This document shows, piece by piece, positions 34,190-45,345 of a DNA stretch of 64,000 bases. This stretch comes from Sinohyriopsis cumingii (Eukaryota; Mollusca; Bivalvia; Unionida; Unionidae). Position numbers and translations under genes: made by a program. The stretch's first letter is position 1; each line of letters starts with the position of its first letter. Under the pieces are notes generated by a model. The model was not told the origin of the DNA and searched no databases. It was given only the letters and a program-made list of their open reading frames with translations. The stretch lies in assembly GCA_028554795.2 (NCBI GenBank), contig CM068825.1, forward strand, positions 152,308,053 through 152,372,052, written 5' to 3'.

Positions 34190-35000
34190 CTGAAAAGTAC
34201 TAGGGGAACTTATAGTGACTTTTCCATGTTGATCAAATCATCTAACCATGTCGGTGTTGAAAAGATGTTGTTTAGGATCTCAGCACGCCTGCTATGTACA
34301 CAGTTGACTGCGCTAGAGCACCTCGCAGAAAACATAGTTCTTTTGCAAATAATAAATACAATCCATGAGTTAGATATAATTACTTAAATATTTGCTCCTG
34401 ACAAATAAGAGAGTCGTTTTGGTAATGTTCTACTTCAGCCAACTCCAAAACAAAATTTATACACGTTGTTATCTTAAGAAGTTGACAAATATGGCGTATG
34501 AATTCAATACGTACTGGTTACCATGCTGCCCTTTTTTTTAGACTGGTTGAGGTCAATCTGAAATTAAGGTATTTATAATTTTATTAAAATACGATTACGA
34601 AACCCGTCAAGAAAAGTAACCGGTGTCAGTTTCAATCAAATTATTAGGTTGTCCAATCAATTATAGCGCTAATACAGTAACTCGAGAGCATTTTTTTCTT
34701 TCTTTCATTTTTGCATCGATTATTATTTCCATGCTGAGAAAAGCAAATAATCTTGAAACAATTAGTTGTGAAATATAAATTGTGTTGACAGTTACATTTA
34801 ATTCGGCAATAATTGCTTCAAGCCTCCGGCTCCCCTTTTTATTGATTATCTAGCAGATAAATGTTTTCAACGATTAAAGCACTTATTTATGCGATACCAT
34901 TATTATTCACATAAAAAATGTTACGGTTAATTCAATTGTCCTCGGTTGAAGATCACGTGACACTAATCAGCAAGCTGATAAGTAGTTAAGAAATGACGAA
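34190..35000 (-). promoter_or_regulatory. Possible CpG-richer promoter region
   Basis: Upstream of the first coding exon CpG dinucleotides are noticeably denser than in neighbouring DNA (e.g. 34260-34330, 34490-34630, 34660-34740), and minisatellites and transposons are absent. No TATA box or initiator could be assigned. It might serve genes on both sides, but no plus-strand first exon is convincing. Confidence 0.35.
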
Positions 35001-36409
35001 CTGTACCGGGGATGAGTGTATATTTTCCCACCCTTAGCTAAGAAACAAAAATCATGATTTTCATCCGTTAGACGCATTAAGAACAGAAAGCAACATTTCT
35101 TGCCTTGCTTTTTACTGGTTACGATGGAGAACAGCAAAAACATTAAATTATAAAGTGAAATGTATAATAGAATGTGTAGTGATAGACTATCTGACTACAA
35201 TCCATTAAAGTTCAATAGAAAACATTAGTACTTATCTTGAAAGACAATGAGCTCAAAAAAGGTAAAACCTTGATCAAAGAAAAGAACGTGTAGCTATAGA
35301 GGAGGGATGAACAAGCGGTAAAGTTATTGTTCAACTTTAAAAATTTATCAAATTCAAGAAGCTAAACGATAGGTAGATATGTCAATTATTTCTTAGTCAG
35401 TTTCGAAAACCATTTTTCAACAAGTAAAAACTTTAAACGATAGACCAAGTGGAAACAATGTTGTTTACACTAAACTATAAACACTTTAAAAATATACCTT
35501 TTAACTATACTTCGATATGAATTCAACTTTAAATCAATGTAAAGGAAGCGATGCTTGCAATTACATAGGAGTAAGGTTAAACGATCAAGAGCTACGTTTA
35601 AAATATATTCAAATATTAACTGAATTTGCTTCGAGTAAAAAAAAGCAAGTTAGTCGTAACATGAGAGAAGACTCAGAAATAAATTTAAATGTATCATATA
35701 TAAAAGTTAACTTTAAAACAATATCAATTGTCTAAAATCAACAGTCCAAAAAGAACAAGTGTCAATAAGGCTGAAGTACACATCTTGTTTAAATTGTTTT
35801 GATTTTTAACACATTAATTGCATTTGTAACTGTTTAATATCCGCCTCCTCACTCTTCGTTTGATCCTCAACAAGAATAACTGCCTGTTCCAATTTGTCCT
35901 AATATTTTGCCTCTACATGTTTCGTGACAGGTGTTTTGACCCACATCTCCCTTTCACTATATGGGAACGGGGCGTACAGAATGAAAGCACGTGGAGCACA
36001 ACCTCACACAAATGAAAAAATAATTGCTTTTCTTATCAAAATATATGATTTAGCACCTTATCTTTACAAGCATTCTGTTATTTTCTGGTGTCGTAAAAAT
36101 GAGAATTGGACTGAAGCAGCAAAATCTGTGCGAAGCATAACAACCAACTTTACAAGGTTCATCTATACACCAAAAATGTAAAGCTGTAGGGGAAATAACA
36201 CAGACACGAAAAGAAAAATTATCTTACAAAATAACACAACCCATAAAATGTTGTAGTTTGTATGCTTTACTTCTTTAACATCAAGCCTATTTGTTAAACA
36301 TGTTTGATAGCAATATTATGAAAGAATTATATAAAGAGATCTAAAGTTATCGTTTAATGGCATTTTAAGCATAGCGGTACTATCACAGAATATATTATCT
36401 TAGGAGTCT
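35001..36409. other. Unassigned sequence with two small open frames
   Basis: Frames of 72 codons (35517-35735) and 85 codons (35924-36181) occur on the plus strand. The second contains NEKIIAFLIKIYDLAPYLY and WTEAAKSV, faintly like the start of a MADF-type DNA-binding domain but too weak to call. No splice-site or neighbour support. Confidence 0.4.
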
Positions 36410-37345
36410 ATGCTTTTTAAAAAAATAACAGAAAAGAGCGAAAAGCAACAAGCTTTGTAAAATTCATCAAATAATTTATTTGCCTAGAATACAGAGAGAA
36501 AATGAAAAAAGAACTTATGGTATTGCGAACTAAATCCCAAAATAACAATTCTAATAATAAAATAATAATAAAAGTTCTGAATAAAATTTAGTGGAAATCC
36601 AAATTAAGTCCAACGCTGTAATGACCAGTATCGTGGTATTGCACCAACAGTCTTTTGTGGAATCACAATAATATAATTCCAGGTTTCAATTCACAATGAA
36701 CCCAAGTGAATGTATGTGTCCAAGAATATTATTTTTTATAAGCTCTCTATTTCCAGAGGGATAAAAAATCACTCAATTAAATAATTTGAAGAAATAAATT
36801 CCAGCCCAAACGAACTTCTGGACAATAATGCAAATTGATTCTGCTAGATCTTAAAGCACGAATGAATAACCTTTCCAGTAACAAAGCTATATGGTCTTTC
36901 ACTTGAACTTAGGTGACAATTAATATTTTTTTCAAAAGCAACAGCATTATCTAATGGAAAATAACCTTCTAGAAACTTCATAATCTTTAAAAGAAAATGT
37001 TAGTTATAATTATAAATTCTGTTAATAAAATTATTATATAGAACTTGGAATATGTCAGGTATGCCATGTAAATTGAAGGGTAATTCCAATAACCTAGACC
37101 CAGACCCAAATAAACATGTTTACATATATTAATAACGACCCATACACATAGAGGACATTTTAGCTATGTATTAACTGTTGACAGAATACAAAAATATCAA
37201 AAATTGAGGTAAAGTAGAAAATAAACAGGGTTCAGTCCAATATACAATGTAATAATACAATAGCAGATAATGAACTAAAATTAAAAATAAAAATAAACTA
37301 ACTTACAAACAATGCAAATTAAATATACATAACAATTATCACATA
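36410..37345 (+). repeat. A+T-rich long direct repeat, copy 1
   Basis: Shares words in the same order with 43950-44760: AAAAGAGCGAAAA(G/C)CAACAAG, TTTGTAAAATTCA, AATCCCAAAAT against AACCCCAAAT, TAGTGG(A/T)A(A/T)TCCAAAT, TCCAAGAATATTATT, and near the end ACAAATTAAATATACATAA-like text. No coding content. The identity of the parent element is unknown. Confidence 0.6.
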
Positions 37346-37978
37346 ATTATCACATAAAGAAGTAAGAACTCTTTTCCCTTTCCTTGGTGGTAAATAAAAT
37401 ACGAAGTATCTGTTAAAATAAAGTCAGAGACAAAGAGTATCATAAACGTTTATTACCGAGCATTGTCAGAAGCAGGGTAAATATTTATTAATAGAATGTT
37501 GCTTAAAATAAATATTTACTTGCAAGATAGATCCACCTTCAAAAATATAATGACTATCACAAAATCCTATATCACATGATTATGAAATAATGGACGGTTC
37601 GATACAGTAAGGTTATTTCCCTAAACATCTATTAAGGGGGGTGGGGGCAGTGCCGATATGTTTCTGAAGCCATTCTCGCAATAAGTGCAACATGTAATGC
37701 CTTGCAAAAATTGTATTGCATTTCTTGTTGTACTGTTTTCGTATACTGATTTGATTTGTCGTTGTTGTGCTACCCGATACAATTATAATTTTGTCGACCT
37801 TTTTGTTGATAACGTAAATCACTCTGTAAAACTATCTAATAGATTCATTTTTTATATTCAGCTATGTACAACAGGTATATTTTTGTACAATTAATTTATC
37901 TTCTTGTACATGATAAATATATTTTTTTTAAATAATTTATTTCAGTATAGATGTTTTTTTTTCTTCTCATTTATACAG
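37346..37978. other. No gene recognised upstream of the candidate exon
   Basis: A+T-rich sequence with a GGGGGGTGGGGGCAG stretch near 37636; ends in a pyrimidine-rich acceptor-like tract at 37951-37978. Confidence 0.4.
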
Positions 37979-38092
37979 GATATATTGTGTGAGATGATAT
38001 TTGCAGAATGTACGGTGACAGTTTCTGGCACACCGTGGTTTGGTAAATTCAGTGAAGACCTGAGTATGCTGTCTGTGTCTACATTAAAATAA
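37979..38092 (+). CDS. Candidate 3'-terminal exon, plus strand (unidentified)
   Basis: The acceptor is TTTTTTTTTCTTCTCATTTATACAG compressed over 37952-37978, a strong pyrimidine tract. The frame GAT ATA TTG gives 37 codons, including MIFAECTVTVSGTPWFGKFS, then stops at TAA (38090-38092). An AATAAA lies at 38303, a plausible polyadenylation signal. I do not recognise the protein and found no upstream partner exon. It could equally be a chance open frame after a chance acceptor. Confidence 0.3.
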   Translation, partial: DILCEMIFAECTVTVSGTPWFGKFSEDLSMLSVSTLK

Positions 38093-39545
38093 CAAATCAA
38101 AACATGCTAGGTATTTTATATTTGCGACTTTATTTTCGACTGTTTGATAATCCCGGTAAATTCACTCGTTGAACGAGATTCCAGCTGTACAAATAATTTA
38201 AAATCTTGTTGTTTTTTTTTTTTAAATAGGATTGACCAGTTGTCCTGTGAAAATGCATGTATTTCGAAATATGGGCTCTAGAGATCATTGTCAAGTCTAA
38301 AAAATAAAGAAGGGTCCACACTAAGCAGGATATGTAAGATGATCCAGATTTTGGGGGTATTTATAAGAGGAAAAAGGAAAGTGGACGATATTTACGCACT
38401 CTACTGCATCGATAGTTTAAAAAAAAATACTTACTGCCTGCTGGACAACACTATATAAGGCCAGATATGGGTTATGAGGAGCCTAAGGCTAATATAATTG
38501 ATGGCATCTCAGCTATTGAATTGATGACCTAAAGGATGGACTAACAATATGAGATTATAGTGAGGGTCTAAGGCTATAACCTTATTAGGCAGTGGGTTAA
38601 TCGTTGGCCGATAAACCAGCCCCACACCTGTAATGATATTGACTGACGGTTTAGGTGACATCAGACCCACCTAACTTCCATGAATAGCACACAGATTTGG
38701 ATTTATCGGACTAGGTTCAAACATCCTAATACTTTTGCTTCAATGGGTAATTATGTATTACGCTCACAGAGGCACAAGTTAGCTTCTCGAAAAGTATAAT
38801 CTAACTTCCGTCACCATGGCAACTGATAATTCATCTTTCTTCAGTCACTTTATATGAAATTTTAAGTTTAGCATGAATGCTAGTTCATATTGGTGTATCA
38901 GACCAAAAAAAAAACAATAGTGTAGATGCTAGAATACTCATCGGCCTGTCCTTTTCCACCCAGCCTTAGCTCTTAATCCTGATTTGTTTTCAAAATCTTT
39001 TTAATCATCTTTTTTTTTACACCAATACTATACCCATCACACCATAATTTCTTTTTAAATATGCGACAAATCCTTAACATTTTCAGAAAACACTATGCTT
39101 TCAAATAGTTAGAAAATGGTTGGTTCTAGCTCACTTGACCAATGACATTTACTACTAACATATTACCTTCACTCATAACCTCTGGCGTCACCTTAGACTA
39201 AAGAGTCTGCATGTTTTTTTTAAATACCCGTTTGCAGACCACCGATCCAGCCTTATTTCCATTAATTTTTTAAGTATGCGATAATATGAACAGCTGTTAT
39301 ACCTGTGTTGTGCGCATCACAGGCTCCTGAATTATTTTTTTTCCGGTTTGCTTCTATTTTCATTTTTAGACGGAATGATACAAAAATCTCCCAGGGACAA
39401 TCAGTATATTACGTACTAGGCGGGTAGGTATTCGATGTTATATCTATTATACTGTCTTATACTGTGTGAAGTGTATGTAATTCGGTGAGGTGATGTATTT
39501 TCTTGTGTGCAGAGTTGTGTATTTTCTGTATGGTAACAATTGCTC
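38093..39545. other. No gene recognised
   Basis: Unique sequence with several poly-T/poly-A runs. No coding frame of note. Confidence 0.5.
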
Positions 39546-39580
39546 CGCTTATTTATTTATTTATTTATTTATTTAGATCG
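39546..39580. repeat. TTTA microsatellite
   Basis: About seven TTTA repeats in a row. Confidence 0.9.
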
Positions 39581-40592
39581 AGTTTATACTTGTTTTAGGA
39601 CTAAATAAACTTCTAGCTGACAAAATCACTAGCACCCATCACAAAATTTATATGGACTTATAAGTCATTTGCTTATCAGATGGTTTGTAAAACTCAAGTG
39701 TTTGTTTCATAGATTTATCTAAAGTTGAACTGGCATCAGGATGAGTAAAAGACTATAAAGGAAAAAAATCACCGAATTATTTAAATACCATGTAACCAAA
39801 CCGTGTAACTAGTATACCCTAAAAGGTCTATTCCTTTTACATTCTCATCTTGAATGCTATTATTGAGTGTGTGTATAGTACCAGATCAATACATATAATA
39901 GGTAGGGACCACTTCTTTCCATTCATTTTGTAAGAAATAATGTAAAATGGTAGAAAGTGGTGTAGATGAATTGATCGTGATAAATATTACACAAGAGAAT
40001 ATATTAAATTTATACAACATATAGATCCATATTTACATAATCTTCCAATGTTTTACAAAATCAGCTCCTGTAAAATAGGCTTTAGCTGATGGGAATAAAT
40101 AGCATACAAGACAGGGTTAAATAGAGATGACGTTCAATATAAATTAATTATACCTGAAATGTATACAAGAGATGGAACATTACATTACAAAGAAATTGGT
40201 AGAAAAGATACTCAATTTTTTAAAAACAGTTAGCCAAATAGTATTTTTTCACCAAAATGTATAGCTGGTTGGAAGTCAGTGTCTAAAGGACATAGACTGG
40301 ACAAACGAAGTTAAGAACCAAATTTAAAATTTAAATCTGAAGAAAAGACATGTATTATGTCTTCATTTGTAAATGAGCTGTATCTATGTACGGGGAATAT
40401 ATGAAATATCATGTAGAACCAAAAATTTGAATAAAACAGCAACCTATTAAACCAGACAGTAAACAGATAATAATACTGATGAAATAGATTGATTAACTTG
40501 TCATAATAAATTTTAAAGTATGTAAATAAATTACATAATGCTTTTAAGCTGGATATTGATTTATGGACGAATTCAAAATATTCAAAAATATT

Positions 40593-41075
40593 TAGAAATA
40601 TATTATAATAGATAAGGAAATGTAAATAGAATAGAAATATATTATAATAGATAATGAAATGTCAATAGAATAGAAATATGTTATAATAGATAAGGAAATG
40701 TAAACAGAATAGAAATATGTTATAATAGATAAGGAAATGTAAACAGAATAGAAATATGTTATAATAGATAAGGACATGTAAATAGAATAGAAATATATTA
40801 TAATAGATAAGGAAATGTAAATAGAATATAAATATATTATAATAGATAATGAAATGTCAATAGAATAGAAATATATTATAATAGATAATGAAATGTCAAT
40901 AGAATAGAAATATGTTGAATAGAAATATGTTATAATAGATAAGGACATGTAAATAGAATAGAAATATGTTATAATAGATAAGGAAACGTAAACAGAATAG
41001 AAATATGTTATAATAGATAAGGAAATGTAAACAGAATAGAAATATGTTATAATAGATAAGGACATGTAAATAGAT
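40593..41075. repeat. 39-bp minisatellite (about 12 copies)
   Basis: Core ATAGAATAGAAATATGTTAT then AATAGATAAGGAAATGTAA. As 39 is a multiple of 3, it makes a 157-codon minus-strand frame of repeated 13-residue units that is not a gene. Confidence 0.95.
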
Positions 41076-41360
41076 TGTGACCAAGAAGAAAGAGATGTAA
41101 GAGGAATGTAAATAAAAAAATGCTATCAATGTCAATAGTCCTTGATCATAATGATGGAAATAGAATGAAAATAAATAATGGTATTGCTAAAGAACAAATA
41201 AAACTATTAAATGATTTATTACAATGTTGTTAAAATCAAAGATCAGAGCATTTTATAATTTAACAGAACTCAAAAACAGCTTCAGAGAAAATAAGAAGCA
41301 AGATAAAACTAAACGTTAGAGAAAAATTATAATTACGCGAAAGGTTACATCAACTATTTA

Positions 41361-41577
41361 CAGGTAAAGATGCAACAATTGACACCTTTATTATATATAG
41401 GCAAAGGTGCAACAATGAATACATTTATGATATACAGGAAACGTTGCAACAGTTGGTACCTTCATTATATGTAGGAAAAGGTACAACAATTGCTACATTT
41501 ATGATATACAGAAAAAGGTGCAACAATAGGTACATTTATTAAATACAGGAAAAGGTGCAACTGTTGGTACCATTATT
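41361..41577. repeat. 37-bp tandem repeat (about 6 copies)
   Basis: Each copy has GGTGCAACAATTGGTACATT then a TATGATATACAGGAAAA-like stretch. The last copy runs into an open frame (TGKGATVGTII), so the array may have grown from the 5' part of a coding sequence. Confidence 0.85.
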
Positions 41578-41965
41578 TTAGCTATTGATATGATAGAAAG
41601 AAGTTTAGCAGGCGGAATTGGTGTTACAGAGTTGCTGGTGGATCTCTCATTGGTTCCACATATTCGTAATCGATAAATTTTAAACAGTTAAGCAACATAT
41701 TTTAGGTTAGCTGTTTCAGTTAGCAAGAATGAAGAAAAAAAAAAGCAGCAGCATCATTGACTCGTATCAGAGGTAGTGTAATAAGCTGTCCTCTTACATC
41801 AAATGGAAAAATTATTTCTTGAACAGCCGTTAATACCATCTTGATAATTCTTGCAGAAATTGGATTGTTGTCTGCAATTGTACTAAAGGGATTGTGTTAG
41901 TAACAAAGAACGTAAAAAACAAAAATGATCCAAACTACAAAATTTCACTAGCGCTTGCAACTATA

Positions 41966-41975
41966 TAACTATATA

Positions 41976-42036
<61 letters not shown>
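41966..42036. repeat. TA microsatellite
   Basis: An almost perfect (TA)n run of about 60 bp with short interruptions at its left side. Confidence 0.95.
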
Positions 42037-42038
<2 letters not shown>

Positions 42039-42099
42039 TGTAAGTTACCATTCCTTGATACTTTTTTTCAGATTTTAGTTTGAACATCACGATTTTTAT

Positions 42100-43130
42100 C
42101 CTTCTTGTCATCGATTTTCTCCTTGCCAATCGAGTAGTGTGTCATAACTATTCAATAGGTTGTAACACCTTCTCTGTCTTCGTTGTTTGAAGTTTGACCT
42201 CATTTCGTAATGGATCTTTTTTATCTACTTTTTTAATCCACTGCAGGTCACATCAGAATCTATAGTAGCATGAATTCCTTACAAAAATGAATTGGATGAC
42301 CTTTTCGAGTTGTTATTGTAACCTACTGTGTTAGATACATTCATCACCATATCACTCATAAAAAGAAAGATACCATTACCGCCAACTGCACAGTTTAGTC
42401 CAAAGTTTTAATCTGAGATTTATTTCTGAATCTTACTATAATCTGTGATGTTTTAATCCGAGGTAAAGTGTTGTCCATAAAACAATTAAACTGATACTTT
42501 ATGGTGTCTTGAACTCTAGAACCAGGCTGTGTGATGGTTGTTCTATAATACACCAAAGAACCGAAAAATATATATCGCATACTATTTTAAATTAGTCCCG
42601 CTATTCCTTTAACTGTTTTACTGTTACGATCTTGTAGAAAGAAATTAGACCATCACATTTGCTCATCTGATGTTACTAGATAGTTATAATGAAATGTTGT
42701 GTATCGTATCCAGCATCCTCTATTCCAACATATATCTGTCTCGTATCTTTCCTGTCTACTTATGTCATCATCAGTCATTCCTCTAGTTTGTAATATGCTA
42801 TATGACCATCAACACAAATTAAATTGTTCCGCTTTAGGTATTCCTAATGGTGACGTGTAGGGATTTTAAAGTATTACATATTGTTTATGACTCGTGTTGT
42901 CGTTCGCAGGATTAAAGGTATGCTCATCAGCTAATAGTATTGTTGTGAAATCTGGAGATTGACTGTTGTAACTTGTGTATAGTCGGGTCCTATAAATACG
43001 AGTACGATTTTCCGCAGCCTCATGTTACCATCATAACTGCCTGAAGTAATTGATTTTGCATAACTTTCATATCACATTCTGCTCTTCAAGGCCTCAACGC
43101 TGTCAAACTTTCAAGCGTGACTATACAAAT
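42100..43130 (-). pseudogene. Second decayed coding-like block, opposite strand
   Basis: Minus-strand reading gives protein-like stretches in shifting frames: MTDDDISRQERYETDICWNR near 42720-42780, RYIFFGSLVYYRTTITQPGS with RVQDTIKYQFNCF near 42470-42580, and DNTLPRIKTSQIIVRFRNKS near 42405-42470. The 61-codon frame 42395-42580 is the longest intact piece. No family recognised. It converges on the plus-strand block at 39900-41900, and both lie between the two direct repeats, so they may be halves of one dead element. Confidence 0.3.
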
Positions 43131-43169
43131 ATCCGATGGGCTGTATGTATATGTCTGTATGTGTGTATG

Positions 43170-43263
43170 TATGCAGGTTGTTGTTGTGGGGTTTAGCGCC
43201 ATTTTTCAGCACAAGATAGGCTATACATGGCGGCCAGTATAAATGGTGGAGGAAGAAACCGGA
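43170..43263 (-). mobile_element. SINE B, 3' end only
   Basis: On the minus strand: TTCCTCCACCATTTATACTG, then CCATGTATAGCCTATCTTGT, then GCTGAAAAATGGCGCTAAAC and a CAACAACAAC tail. Same as the end of the copy at 63191-63432. 5'-truncated; flanked by TGTATG-rich DNA. Confidence 0.85.
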
Positions 43264-43283
43264 AAACCTCCGGTGTTTGTGTG

Positions 43284-43325
43284 TGTGAGTGTATGTATGT
43301 ATGTATGTATGTATGTATGTATGAA
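43284..43325. repeat. GTAT microsatellite
   Basis: About nine GTAT/TATG repeats. Confidence 0.9.
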
Positions 43326-43549
43326 TGACACGATATTCCCCAGCAATGGAGTCAGTAATTTGAAACAAACATCTCATGTAAATAGGACATTACGACCTAC
43401 AGTAAGGATGTCGGGACTCTCAATCACGCTTTTCAGTCCGATATTAGCCAGTGCATTTAATCATTACAATCAGGACGAACGGTACGCAAAGAAGGAGGGA
43501 ACACAGCAAAAGTTTTGTGAAATAGACGGGTAAAATTCTGGTTCCGGTA

Positions 43550-43949
43550 GCCAGGCACAGCACGAGGGCGGCCTGAAAAAAGAGCCATTTTGTGAGCCAT
43601 TAAAGTGCTATTAAGATTTATACACTGTCAAGATATTAAAACAAATGACTGTGGGCACGGTTCATACCGCAAATTTGGGATTTAAAGGGTTATCTGCTAG
43701 CCCCTGTATGCCAATCTTCGGGCAGTCCCCCTCTAGAGTATGTACTTATACAGTCATCAGACAGAATTGATTTCATTTTACAGTCATCAGACAGAATTGA
43801 TTTCGTTTTCTTACTTCGGATTTTGTGAGTTGCTGCCCCCGCTGTTTGTGTATCTGTTGAATTCAACCCCAATGGAGTTTCTATGGAGAACCGAACCTTG
43901 AAATTCCTTAAGTATTTCAAATTATACACACGATCTATTGTCTTAAACT
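43550..43949. other. Unassigned sequence with a 30-bp duplication
   Basis: ACAGTCATCAGACAGAATTG ATTTC occurs twice in tandem at 43750-43805. A minus-strand 79-codon frame crosses it; no domain recognised. Confidence 0.5.
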
Positions 43950-44760
43950 AAGTAAAAGAAAAGAGCGAAAACCAACAAGTTTTGTAAAATTCAACAAAAA
44001 AATTATTTTCAAAGGTATACAAACTAAAAATTTAAAAAGAACTTAAAATATTGTGAATTAAACCCCAAATAGTCCTAAAAGTTCTATCACAAGTCCAAAT
44101 GTATGACGTTCCAATTGAATTCTAGTGGTATTCCAAATAAGTTCCAATATTGAAATTGTTGATGTGCCTGTGGTAATGTGCCAATTTGAAGTGCGATCAC
44201 GTACTAACAATCGTTAATGCATCTCAATAATAAAGTCCAAAAACGTCCGTGTCTGAATTCTCAATAATACCAAATTAATGTTTCTGTCCAAGAATATTAT
44301 TGATGAGTACATTGTATTTCCGGTGAATAATAATTGGAATAAATAATTAAACCCAAATGAAAAACACAACAATAATAATGGCTTCTTCTTCAAGATGTTA
44401 TGTGAAGAATTAGTAATTTCTCAAGTAAACAACATTGTATATTAAAAAAAACACAAGACTCAATAATAGAAACAGCATGAGGGTAGAAAGTTCATTTCTA
44501 AAATTATATAAGTTGTCCAATGTCCTATACTCAGATTAAGAAAAATGCTTAGTTCCATTGATAATAATCATAGTATTTACCTAATAGTTAATCTATACTC
44601 ATAGAAATATTAACATGTTGTTTACAAAATAAATGTCCATGGTCAGGTACACAGTGAAGCTGATTTTGGACATGGTCAGGGACTAAATACAAATGTATAT
44701 AACATATAATCATCAAGAAAAGCAAACAAATAATACAAATTAAATATACATAAGAATTGG
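43950..44760 (+). repeat. A+T-rich long direct repeat, copy 2
   Basis: The partner of 36410-37345, in the same orientation about 7.5 kb away; shared words are listed there. Divergence is substantial, with many indels, so the duplication is old. Confidence 0.6.
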
Positions 44761-44774
44761 TATAAATGGGGTAT

Positions 44775-45345
44775 TGTATAGTAAATGAATGGGTAATGTT
44801 CACTACACAGAGCGTGTTGATGACATAGTGTGAGGTGTTGGATAGTAGATAACAAGGTCTTAGTGACTAGAATCACCATGTTGGATAGTAAGTGTGGGGT
44901 ATTGATCACATCATACGGCGTTTGGATGGTATCGTGTGGGATGTTGGATAATAGATGACTGGATATTGGTCACTACACACCATCGTGTTGATGGTATAAT
45001 GCTACGTACTGGATAGCAGATAACTGGGTAATGTCATTACACACATCATTTTGATGGTGTTGTGTGGTGTGGTGGATAGAAGATGACTACTCGGTCATGG
45101 TCACGATACGCGGAGTGTTGATGATACAGTACGGGGTGTTGGATAGTAGATAACTGGGTATTGTTAACTACACATGGGTATTGTTAACTACACATGGCGT
45201 GTTGATGGTATAGTGTTAGGTGTTGGATATTGTATAACTGTAACATTCATTACCATCGGCGTATTGGACAGTGGAGGACTGGGTCTTAGTCACTACACTC
45301 GGCGTGTTGATGGAATAGTGTGGATTTTTTTGCAGTGGATGACCC
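44775..45345. repeat. Degenerate tandem repeat of about 60 bp (about 9 copies)
   Basis: Repeats of CACTACACA..GGCGTGTTGATGGTATAGTG and TGTTGGATAGTAGATGACTGGGTATT, spaced about 55-65 bp. Copies are unequal in length. Confidence 0.85.

Larger units (their letters stand above)
39900..41900 (+). pseudogene. Badly decayed A+T-rich coding-like block, unknown identity
   Basis: Scattered plus-strand peptide-like stretches read through many frameshifts: REYIKFIQHIDPYLHNLP near 40000, IIPEMYTRDGTLHYKEIGRK near 40155, LDHNDGNRMKINNGIAKEQI near 41140-41200, and a Gly-rich hydrophobic stretch GKGATVGTIILAIDM near 41555. None matches a family I can name. The A-rich codons and lack of introns suggest a mobile or viral-origin element rather than a host gene. 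I offer no function. A 39-bp and a 37-bp minisatellite lie inside it. Confidence 0.3.

Noticed and set aside
35924-36181. Possible MADF-type domain protein
   Set aside because: Only a faint resemblance over about 40 residues, with no conserved tryptophan pattern that could be checked and no neighbouring support.
40592-41065. 157-codon minus-strand open frame of SIYISLSIITYFYS-type repeats
   Set aside because: The 39-bp unit is a multiple of three, so any stop-free unit yields a long frame; no start context, domain or splice support.
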